From: Onishia taeanensis
Lineage (GTDB): Bacteria > Pseudomonadota > Gammaproteobacteria > Pseudomonadales > Halomonadaceae
Reading direction: 5' to 3'
Length of the DNA: 64,000 nt
Assembly: GCF_900100755.1 (NCBI RefSeq)
Contig: NZ_FNCI01000004.1
Location: 126,089 to 190,088, forward strand
A program made the position numbers and the translations under genes. Each line of letters opens with the position of its first letter. Within the stretch, counting starts at the first letter, position 1. The notes beneath the pieces were generated by a model. That model was not told the DNA's origin. It did not search any database and worked only from the letters and a program-made list of their open reading frames with translations. Positions 57,110 to 64,000 of the stretch are shown here, in pieces.

Positions 57110-57985
57110 TTAGGCTCGCGGTGAGAGGGTATAGACAGTCTGACCACGCAGTCTGAATGCATCGCTGATATAGGAGAAGTTCTCCGAATGCCCGGCGAAC
57201 AGCAGACCATCGGGCTTTAACAGAGGTGCAAAGCGCTGAAGAATCTTCGCCTGCGTGGTCTTGTCGAAGTAGATCATCACGTTACGGCAGAAGATGGCAT
57301 CGAAGGGGCCCTCGATCGGCCAGCCCGGAGCGAGTAGGTTCAAGGACTTGAACTCGACCATCGAGGCCACCTCGGGGCGCACCCGGGCAAACCCGGCCCG
57401 CCGTCCGCTCCCCTTCTGGAAGAAGCGCTTGATTCGCCCTTCATCGAGCTTAGCGACCTGGTCCATGGCATAGATGCCATCCCGGGCTCGATTTAGCGCA
57501 TCGGAATCGATGTCGGTAGCCACCACCTTGCATTGCTCGGCGCGTGACCCCAAGGCTTCCCGCAGCGTCATGGCAATCGAATAAGGCTCTTCACCCGTTG
57601 ACGCAGCAGCACTCCAGACGCGCACAGTGTCTCGCCGCTCGGCCACATGCTTGGACAGCAGGGGGAAGTGATGCGCCTCGCGAAAGAATGCCGTCAAGTT
57701 GGTGGTCAGGGCATTAGTGAAAGCCTCCCATTCACGTGCCTCGGGCTGCCGCTCGAGGCGGGCCAAATAATCACTGAAGTGAGTCAGGCCATGATGACGC
57801 AACCGCTTGGCAAGACGGCTGTAGACCATCTCGCGCTTGTGCTCCGCGAGCACGATTCCCGCTCGCTGATAGATGAGCTCACGGATGCGGGTAAAGTCCT
57901 TCTCGGTGAGCACCAGGTCTCGCTCGGCCATGGAGGCCGACCAACCTCCCTGGCCGGCCGCCTCATGGGATACATGACTGTTCAA
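57110..57985 (-). CDS. cheR: Chemotaxis protein methyltransferase CheR
   Basis: 291-residue SAM-dependent methyltransferase that methylates glutamates of chemoreceptors. It closely follows E. coli CheR: FTNALTTNLTAFFREAHHFP, VWSAAASTGEEPYSIAMTL, FDAIFCRNVMIYFDKTTQ, and the GLLFAGHSENFS block. The start is taken as TTG at 57985, overlapping the stop of the upstream receptor (TTGA) with GGAGG 4 bp before it; this gives the E. coli-like N-terminal length. An ATG at 57931 would lose about 18 residues. Confidence 0.94.
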   Translation of the reverse strand: MNSHVSHEAAGQGGWSASMAERDLVLTEKDFTRIRELIYQRAGIVLAEHKREMVYSRLAKRLRHHGLTHFSDYLARLERQPEAREWEAFTNALTTNLTAFFREAHHFPLLSKHVAERRDTVRVWSAAASTGEEPYSIAMTLREALGSRAEQCKVVATDIDSDALNRARDGIYAMDQVAKLDEGRIKRFFQKGSGRRAGFARVRPEVASMVEFKSLNLLAPGWPIEGPFDAIFCRNVMIYFDKTTQAKILQRFAPLLKPDGLLFAGHSENFSYISDAFRLRGQTVYTLSPRA

Positions 57986-60174
57986 AAGGCCTCCCAATCA
58001 TCGTTGGCATTCGCCAACTGACGATGCTGCTTCAACGCCTGGTTTGAGCTACGCGAATGCTGCTCACCTGATGACGACTTCTTAGCACCTGCGGAGGACT
58101 GCCCCAACGCCGGCGCGTTACTGACCTTGCTGGGGACCCGCTGGACTTTTTCCGCACCTTCGCCGCGCAGACGGAACGCAGCAATGGCCGTACTCAAAAG
58201 AAGGGTCTGGTGTTCGAGCTCTGAGGCGGCGCGCGCCGAGGACTGCACTCGAGTGGCATTCTGCTGGGTCACCTCGTCCATCTGGGCGATCGCCTGGTTA
58301 ATCTGGGTAATACCGCTGCTCTGCTCCTCTGAGGCAGCAGTGATCTCGCCCATGATGTCGTTGACACGCGTCGCCGCAGACACGACCTCGCCAATGGCCG
58401 CTTCTGCTGATTTGACCAGCCCCGCACCGCTGTCGATTTCCGTTGCCGATCCGGAGATCAGCTCGCGAATCTCCTTGGATGCCGAACTGCTTCGACCCGC
58501 CAGGCTGCGCACCTCTTCGGCGACAACGGCAAAGCCACGACCGTGTTCACCGGCTCGAGCCGCCTCCACTGAGGCGTTGAGCGCCAAGATATTGGTCTGG
58601 AAAGCAATCGATTCGATGACATCGATAATCTCGGTCATCTTGCGCGAACTTGCCGTAATGCGCTCCATGGTATCGACGACCTGGTTCATCAGCTCGCCGG
58701 CATTGCCTACCTGGGTGGCATTTTCCACGGCAAGGGTGCTGGCCTGACGCGCATTTTCGGCGTTCTGTCTGACCGTAGTGGTCATCTCTTCCATGCTGGA
58801 GGCCGTTTGTTGCAACGAGGCGGCCTGCTGCTCGGTGCGCGATGACAGATCTTCGTTACCCTGCGCGATATCGCGAGCCGCTGGCCCAACCACCTCAACG
58901 CTGCCATTGACGTCACCAATGATAGTGCCGAGGCTCTTGCGCATCGTATTCAGTGCGACGATCAAGCGACCGGTCTCATCGTCGCGATGCGTCGGAACAT
59001 TAGCCGCGAGGTTGCCCGCGGAGATTTGCTGAGTGAACTGCATCGACTCACGTAGCGGCTTGAGCAAGGCGCGAATGGTCAGCATGCCGAGCAGCGCAAG
59101 CACCAGCAGCCCGACCGCAAGCAATCCCCCCTGAATCAGGACCATCCGTTGCTGATCTTTCTCAGCCAGGTTAGCCAGGCTGGCGGCGTGTGCCTGTTTG
59201 TCAGCCACCAGTTCATTGATGGTATTGGAGAGTTCATCTCCCTTGGGGCGCAACACTTCATTGAAGGCGACATAGCCGTTGTAAAAGTCTCCCGAGTCAA
59301 GCGCTGCTACGACCGCATTGAGACCGTCATTAATATAGACATCGAGACCGTCGGCGAACGCCTGCTCAGTCGGCGAGAGGGTGGCACCTTCATCAATAAA
59401 ACCGCCCCAGGCAGCGTCAAGCTTTACCACCAGCTCATCGACCGTGACCTTGAGACTATCCACATCGGCAGACATCGGGTTGCTGACAGGCTCACTGAGC
59501 CGGTCGCGTGCCTGAGTCATCAACTGCTCGATACGCTGTAAACGTGCCACATCTTCCAGGCCATCCTGATTGATCTCATTGATGCGCTCGCCGGCAACAT
59601 TGAGACTAAAAAGCCCCAAGCCGCTGCTAGCCAGCAGCAGGAACGCCGAAACGGCGACCATGGTCGTCAAGCGAGCACGCATACTGCGCAGGTTGATTTG
59701 CCGCAGCCGGCCAAACACACCTCGACGCCGCAATCTACCTCGGTCGAGTGTCAAATGCTTGCCGCGACCCTCACGAATAAGCGCATAACTCCGCTCTGCT
59801 TCCTCTATCGCCTCGCGTGTCGCCTGAACTCTTAACGAGGCATAGCCGACTAGCTCTCCCTCTTCGATGATCGGGGTGACGCTAGCATGGACCCAGTAAT
59901 GATCCCCATTCTTACAACGGTTCTTGACCAGCCCTGACCACGATTCTCCTGACTTGAGGGTCTCCCACATGTTGGCGAAGGCTTCCACCGGCATGTCGGG
60001 ATGGCGGACCAAGTTGTGTGGCGACCCTAGCAACTCTTCTTGGGAGAAACCGCTGATCTCGATAAAGCCAGGGTTGGCGTAGGTGATGCGCCCCTTGGTA
60101 TCCGTTCTCGAGATCAGAAAGTCATCTTCTTTCAGTTCTACTTCTCGCTGCGTCACAGGCTGGTTATTGCGCAT
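57982..60174 (-). CDS. Aer-like chemoreceptor with PAS and periplasmic sensor domains
   Basis: 730 residues. The N-terminal PAS domain (about 15-120) is strikingly like E. coli Aer: GSPHNLVRHPDMPVEAFANMW and VKNRCKNGDHYWVHASVTP, which form the FAD pocket, so redox/oxygen sensing is likely. After a basic linker a first TM (about 172-193) leads to a periplasmic helical domain of about 160 residues, a second TM (about 357-378), HAMP and the signalling hairpin. Aer itself has no periplasmic domain, so this is a two-sensor receptor. The C-terminus NDDWEAF is a CheR/CheB-docking tail, which Aer also lacks. Followed directly by cheR. Confidence 0.92.
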   Translation of the reverse strand: MRNNQPVTQREVELKEDDFLISRTDTKGRITYANPGFIEISGFSQEELLGSPHNLVRHPDMPVEAFANMWETLKSGESWSGLVKNRCKNGDHYWVHASVTPIIEEGELVGYASLRVQATREAIEEAERSYALIREGRGKHLTLDRGRLRRRGVFGRLRQINLRSMRARLTTMVAVSAFLLLASSGLGLFSLNVAGERINEINQDGLEDVARLQRIEQLMTQARDRLSEPVSNPMSADVDSLKVTVDELVVKLDAAWGGFIDEGATLSPTEQAFADGLDVYINDGLNAVVAALDSGDFYNGYVAFNEVLRPKGDELSNTINELVADKQAHAASLANLAEKDQQRMVLIQGGLLAVGLLVLALLGMLTIRALLKPLRESMQFTQQISAGNLAANVPTHRDDETGRLIVALNTMRKSLGTIIGDVNGSVEVVGPAARDIAQGNEDLSSRTEQQAASLQQTASSMEEMTTTVRQNAENARQASTLAVENATQVGNAGELMNQVVDTMERITASSRKMTEIIDVIESIAFQTNILALNASVEAARAGEHGRGFAVVAEEVRSLAGRSSSASKEIRELISGSATEIDSGAGLVKSAEAAIGEVVSAATRVNDIMGEITAASEEQSSGITQINQAIAQMDEVTQQNATRVQSSARAASELEHQTLLLSTAIAAFRLRGEGAEKVQRVPSKVSNAPALGQSSAGAKKSSSGEQHSRSSNQALKQHRQLANANDDWEAF

Positions 60175-60269
60175 CTATTCCTCCTTGCATCGGACCTTGT
60201 GGGCCCTAGCAGGCTTGCTTGTTATATTCAGATTCAGTGGTCTAGCGTGGGCTAGGCATTTTTAAACGC

Positions 60270-61571
60270 CTAAAAGGACGACCAATCCTCGTCAGGAGAC
60301 GCAGAGGATCTGGCCGTTCGATTCGATTGGTGGTCAGCCTTGCCGACGAGCTGAGGCATCCAGCGCGCAAGCTCCGCATCATCGTCGTGTCGATGATTCG
60401 CGGTCGCCGTGTCGGTGCGAAAATCGGATACCGGCTCGCTGGACTGGCTGCCAAGACGGAACGTCGCAACGGCCGTATGCAACTGCTCGGCCTCTCGCTC
60501 CAACTCGCTGGCAGCATTGGCGGCCTGCTCGACCAGCACGGCGTTCTGCTGCGTCACCTGATCCATCTGGGTCACAGCCTGGTTGACCTGACCGATGCCA
60601 TGACTCTGCTCCTGGGAGGCGGCCGCAATTTCATCCATGATGTCGCTGACACGCTGAACCGCGGAAACGATCGCCTCCATGGTCTGGCCCGCGCGATCGA
60701 CGAGCGCGGTGCCTTCTGTTACGCGGGCCACGGAGTCTTCAATCAGGCCGCGAATTTCCTTTGACGCGCCGCTGCTGCGTCCAGCCAAGTTGCGCACTTC
60801 TTCAGCGACGACAGCAAAGCCGCGACCATGCTCACCTGCCCGCGCCGCCTCGACGGAGGCATTGAGTGCCAGGATATTGGTCTGAAATGCGATCGAGTCG
60901 ATCACCTTGATGATCTCGCTGACCTGGTGCGAGCTGTCGTTGATACCGCGCATGGTGCCAACCACTTCGCTCACCACCTCTCCACCGCGGCGTGCGGTAT
61001 GAGACGCATCAACAGCCAACTGGCTGGCCTGACGGGCATTATCGGCGTTCTGACTGACCGTCGAGGTCAGCTCTTCCATGCTCGAGGCCGTTTCCTGTAG
61101 AGAGGCCGCCTGCTGCTCGGTACGAGACGACAGGTCAGTATTACCTTTTGAAATTTCCTGCGAGTGACGGTGAATGGTCTGGCCTCCTTGGCGAACCTTG
61201 CCAACGGTACGCCCAAGGCTTTGCTGCATGTGATCCATCGCCGCGAAAAGACGACCAATCTCATTGTTCCCGCGCTTTTCAACGGCGCCAGAAAGATCCC
61301 CTTTAGCCATGCGCTCGAAATGCCCGACAGCCCGTTCCAGTGGGCGGATGACATTCACCGTGACGCCCCAAAGCACCAGAGCAATGGTGATAAAGGTCAC
61401 ACCCAGTACGAGAAAGATGCCAGCCTCGACCAGTCCGGCTTTCTCATCCACCGCCCCTGTATCACTCACGGCATAAAACCCAAGCGCACTGAGCACGAGG
61501 ATCAGGCTGGTGAACATGAGCAGCACCAATCCCCAGCTCATCCGCACCGTCATGTTGTCAATCAACTTCAT
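60270..61571 (-). CDS. Methyl-accepting chemotaxis protein lacking a periplasmic sensor
   Basis: 433-residue receptor with two transmembrane helices at about residues 12-33 and 49-72, separated by only about 15 residues. It then has a HAMP domain and a complete signalling hairpin ([23 protein letters not shown] region). No room exists for a ligand-binding domain, so it may sense membrane state or act with other receptors. The C-terminus ends DEDWSSF, a weaker docking pentapeptide. It follows a terminator and its own sigma-28 promoter, so it opens the receptor-cheRB-YZ part. It lies 95 bp upstream of the Aer-like gene. Confidence 0.9.
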   Translation of the reverse strand: MKLIDNMTVRMSWGLVLLMFTSLILVLSALGFYAVSDTGAVDEKAGLVEAGIFLVLGVTFITIALVLWGVTVNVIRPLERAVGHFERMAKGDLSGAVEKRGNNEIGRLFAAMDHMQQSLGRTVGKVRQGGQTIHRHSQEISKGNTDLSSRTEQQAASLQETASSMEELTSTVSQNADNARQASQLAVDASHTARRGGEVVSEVVGTMRGINDSSHQVSEIIKVIDSIAFQTNILALNASVEAARAGEHGRGFAVVAEEVRNLAGRSSGASKEIRGLIEDSVARVTEGTALVDRAGQTMEAIVSAVQRVSDIMDEIAAASQEQSHGIGQVNQAVTQMDQVTQQNAVLVEQAANAASELEREAEQLHTAVATFRLGSQSSEPVSDFRTDTATANHRHDDDAELARWMPQLVGKADHQSNRTARSSASPDEDWSSF

Positions 61572-61794
61572 GCAAACCCCTTCCCTTTAGTAGCGTCTTG
61601 CATCCACTGACGCCGTACTTAATTGAGCGTCGCAACCGCCCTCTCAGGCCAGAAGCAACAGCCCTCGCCGTTCCGTCAGGGCGAAATGATGGGGCGACTG
61701 TCATAGTTATTGTGTTGCTAATAGCAATTGTTGCTTCCAGCTTTTCTCATGGACGAACTCGTCACATGTGAGCGCCTTCTCAAATCTAAAGGGA

Positions 61795-61822
61795 TTATCG
61801 GCCGGAGGGGGGCAGGTCTTTA
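61795..61822 (-). promoter_or_regulatory. Sigma-28 (FliA) promoter upstream of the MCP at 60270-61571
   Basis: On the - strand, TAAAGACC, 12 bp with a C6 run, GCCGATAA. The -10 is a perfect FliA match and the -35 keeps TAAAG; the spacer is one base longer than usual. Predicted start near 61787 gives a leader of about 215 nt. Confidence 0.7.
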
Positions 61823-61859
61823 GGGAGGAAGTGCAAGGCAAGAAGAAAATCGCACCAAA

Positions 61860-61889
61860 ACGACATCGCCCGGCGATGGCCGGGCGATG
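61860..61889 (-). terminator. Terminator after cheW
   Basis: CATCGCCCGG / CCGGGCGATG, a perfect 10-bp stem with a 6-nt loop, followed on the - strand by TCGTTTT. It starts about 25 bp after the cheW stop and isolates the cheA-cheW transcript from the next receptor gene. Confidence 0.8.
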
Positions 61890-61913
61890 AGAATGGCGAG
61901 ATCAAGAGCAATA

Positions 61914-62408
61914 TCAGGCGTCGATGGTATCGACCAGCGCCATTTCTTCGCTGGTCAGTAGCTTGTCGATATCGACCAATACCAACATGCGATCTTCGAG
62001 GCTGCCGAGACCACTCAAGTAATCGGACGACAGGGTAACCCCGAATTCCGGAGCAGGTTTGATCTGCTCGGGCGTCAACGTCATCACGTCGGAGACACCG
62101 TCCACCACGATACCCACGATGCGCTCGCCCACATTGACAACGATCACCACCGTCTGTCCGCCGTACTCGACATTTTCCAGGTGGAACTTGATACGCAGAT
62201 CGACGATCGGGACGATCACGCCACGCAGGTTGGTCACCCCTTTGATGAAGTCCGGCGCATTGGCAATGCGCGTGACATTCTCGTAGCCGCGAATCTCCTG
62301 CACCTTGAGAATATCGATGGCATATTCTTCATCACCCAGCGAAAACACCAGGAACTCACGGCTATGCGCCTCTGTAGCAGCGGCACTGGCGGCATTTAGG
62401 TCTGTCAT
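61914..62408 (-). CDS. cheW: Chemotaxis coupling protein CheW
   Basis: 164-residue SH3-like adaptor linking receptors to CheA. The [27 protein letters not shown] start and the [19 protein letters not shown] motif are classical. Its ATG overlaps the cheA TAA by one base (TAATG), so expression is coupled and the CheA:CheW ratio maintained. Followed by a terminator. Confidence 0.96.
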   Translation of the reverse strand: MTDLNAASAAATEAHSREFLVFSLGDEEYAIDILKVQEIRGYENVTRIANAPDFIKGVTNLRGVIVPIVDLRIKFHLENVEYGGQTVVIVVNVGERIVGIVVDGVSDVMTLTPEQIKPAPEFGVTLSSDYLSGLGSLEDRMLVLVDIDKLLTSEEMALVDTIDA

Positions 62409-64000
62409 TATACTTCTACCTCCTTGGCAAGCGGGGTCTGGCGACTGGCGCTCTGCGCCTCTCTCTTGGTACGACTCAGGCGGTGTAGGTCCGTGACATC
62501 CAGGATCAGAGCCACGCTGCCATCGCCGAGAATGGTGGCAGCGGACACGCCGGACACCTTGCGATAGTTGGTTTCCAAGTTCTTGACCACCACTTGCTGC
62601 TGGCCGATCAAGTCGTCAACCAATAGGGCATAACGGCGACCTTCACCCTGCACGATCACAGCGATGCAATTGGTAGGCTCGGTCTCGGCGTCGGCGACAT
62701 CCAGGGCCTGATGAACGGCGACGACCGGCAGGTACTCATCCCGTACCTTCATCACCACATCATCACCGGCCATGGCATAGATGTCTTCTTTGCGCGGCTG
62801 TAGTGATTCCAACACCGTGCTGAGCGGGAGAATGAACATCTCGTTGCCGACCTTGATCGACATGCCATCTAGAATCGCCAAGGTAAGCGGCAGCACGATA
62901 CGAGTGGTGGTGCCCTGCCCCTGACGAGATTGAATCTCGACATGACCGCCCATGGCCTGGATGTTGCGCTTGACGACATCCATGCCGACACCGCGTCCAG
63001 AGACATCACTTACCTGATCAGCGGTAGAGAAACCCGGCGCAAAGATCAGCTGCCAAACGTCGTCATCACTCATGTTCTCAGCGGTCGGGACGCCGTTGGA
63101 TGCCGCCTTCGCCAGCAACTTCTCGCGGTTCAAGCCGCCGCCATCGTCCTTCACCTCAATCAGGATATTACCGCCCTGATGTTGTGCAGAGAGGGTCAGC
63201 CGTCCGGTACGAGACTTGCCCGCCGCTTCGCGCTTATCCGGAGACTCGATGCCGTGATCGAGGCTATTGCGCACCAGGTGCGTAAGCGGGTCGATGATGC
63301 GCTCGGTAAGGCTCTTGTCGAGCTCAGTGGATTCCCCCTCAGTGACCAACTCCACGTTCTTGTCGAGCTTGGCGGCGAGATCACGCACTAGGCGCGGGAA
63401 ACGGCTGAAGACATAGTCCATCGGCACCATGCGGACCGACATGACGGCCTCTTGCAGGTCGCGAGCATTGCGCTGCAAAAGGCTCATGCCATTGACCAAT
63501 GCACCGCCCTGAGTCGCATCCATCTCACTGACGGTCTGATCTAGCATTGACTGGGTAATGATCAACTCACCGACCAGGTTGATGATCTGATCGACCTTGT
63601 TGACCGGCACGCGGATTGAGGACTCAGCCCCGGCGGCGGCCTTGGGCTTGGCCTTGGCTTTATCTTGCCCCTTGGCGGCCGGCTTGCCGGGTTCGGCTTT
63701 GGCGGGCTGCTCTGGTGTCTTGCTCGGTGACGCCGCTTTCGCCTCACTGTGCTGGCCGCTTTGCGCAGACTCGCCAGAATCAGACTTGGCCGCAGCGTCT
63801 GAAACATCCGCCGCCGGGGCGCCGGCCGCTGGACCGCCAGCCGCAACTATCTCCAGTTGCTCAGGCTCGACGATGAAGCACATCACCATTTCGATATCAT
63901 CGATGCTCGTCGAGGTTTCCAGCACCACCTCGTAGCGACTGCTGTCTCCGCGGCGCTCGATGATTTCACCGAAATTGGCCAGCTCTTCTACCAGTAAATC
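62408..64000 (-). CDS. cheA: Chemotaxis histidine kinase CheA (partial, 3' part)
   Basis: The frame runs off the window end, so the N-terminus with the phosphotransfer histidine (P1) is missing. Visible are an Ala/Pro/Lys-rich linker, the P3 dimerisation helices ([24 protein letters not shown]), the P4 ATP-binding region with N-box [15 protein letters not shown]1 [11 protein letters not shown] and G2 [13 protein letters not shown], and the CheW-like P5 domain to the end. It phosphorylates CheY and CheB. A methionine at 63928 is internal: the 24 codons upstream to the window edge are open and continue the protein ([17 protein letters not shown]). Confidence 0.96.
   Translation of the reverse strand, partial: DLLVEELANFGEIIERRGDSSRYEVVLETSTSIDDIEMVMCFIVEPEQLEIVAAGGPAAGAPAADVSDAAAKSDSGESAQSGQHSEAKAASPSKTPEQPAKAEPGKPAAKGQDKAKAKPKAAAGAESSIRVPVNKVDQIINLVGELIITQSMLDQTVSEMDATQGGALVNGMSLLQRNARDLQEAVMSVRMVPMDYVFSRFPRLVRDLAAKLDKNVELVTEGESTELDKSLTERIIDPLTHLVRNSLDHGIESPDKREAAGKSRTGRLTLSAQHQGGNILIEVKDDGGGLNREKLLAKAASNGVPTAENMSDDDVWQLIFAPGFSTADQVSDVSGRGVGMDVVKRNIQAMGGHVEIQSRQGQGTTTRIVLPLTLAILDGMSIKVGNEMFILPLSTVLESLQPRKEDIYAMAGDDVVMKVRDEYLPVVAVHQALDVADAETEPTNCIAVIVQGEGRRYALLVDDLIGQQQVVVKNLETNYRKVSGVSAATILGDGSVALILDVTDLHRLSRTKREAQSASRQTPLAKEVEV

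Noticed and set aside
63928-63928. Methionine at 63928 as the start of cheA
   Set aside because: The frame stays open to the window edge and a start here would remove the P1 and P2 domains needed for a working kinase.

Overview
The window is a gene-dense, GC-rich stretch of a gammaproteobacterial chromosome. Gene content, conserved neighbourhoods and acidic, GC-rich coding point to a halophilic member of the Halomonadaceae (Halomonas or Chromohalobacter type). That assignment is an inference from gene order and protein similarity; no 16S gene is present. I see no insertion sequence, prophage, CRISPR array or rRNA operon.

Region 1 (1-6.5 kb, + strand) is the envelope/nitrogen-PTS cluster kdsD(end)-kdsC-lptC-lptA-lptB-rpoN-hpf-ptsN-rapZ-ptsO, closed by a clear terminator. 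It makes Kdo, exports LPS, and encodes sigma-54 with the PTS-Ntr proteins. Region 2 (6.5-18.6 kb, mostly - strand) is mreB-mreC-mreD-maf-rng-yhdP-tldD followed by darP (+) and pmbA (-): cell shape, RNase G, lipid transport to the outer membrane and the TldD/PmbA protease pair. Region 3 (18.7-22.1 kb, +) is gatCAB, the tRNA amidotransferase. Region 4 (22.1-27.4 kb, -) holds a 56-codon small gene, a glycine-zipper envelope protein and a potA-potB-potC-potD polyamine ABC transporter. Region 5 (27.6-32.4 kb, -) is hemA-prfA-prmC with lrp and moeB downstream. Region 6 (32.7-40.2 kb, +) is TPR lipoprotein-lolB-ispE-tRNA(Gln)-prs-rplY-pth-ychF-tRNA(Met). Region 7 (40.3-44.9 kb) has an EamA exporter, an M18 aminopeptidase and the tail-specific protease prc.

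Region 8 (45.3-64.0 kb, all - strand) is a motility block that reads, in transcription order, cheA(partial)-cheW-MCP-Aer-like MCP-cheR-cheB-MCP-cheY-cheZ-flhB-flhA-flhF-flhG-like-flhE-fliA. The order resembles the enterobacterial cheAW-receptors-cheRBYZ-flhBAE arrangement, but with flhF, a degenerate flhG and fliA built in.

The most unusual observations are in region 8. The gene in the flhG position keeps the N-terminal DQAxxLR motif but appears to have lost the P-loop ATPase core. Its partner FlhF carries about 355 extra C-terminal residues. One receptor joins an Aer-type PAS domain to a periplasmic sensor, and another has almost no periplasmic domain. Two good sigma-28 (FliA) promoter matches lie inside the che cluster. 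Elsewhere, a perfect sigma-54 promoter consensus sits just upstream of rpoN, mreC seems to lack a normal start codon for its conserved N-terminus, and a GGAAG-rich palindrome lies between pth and ychF.
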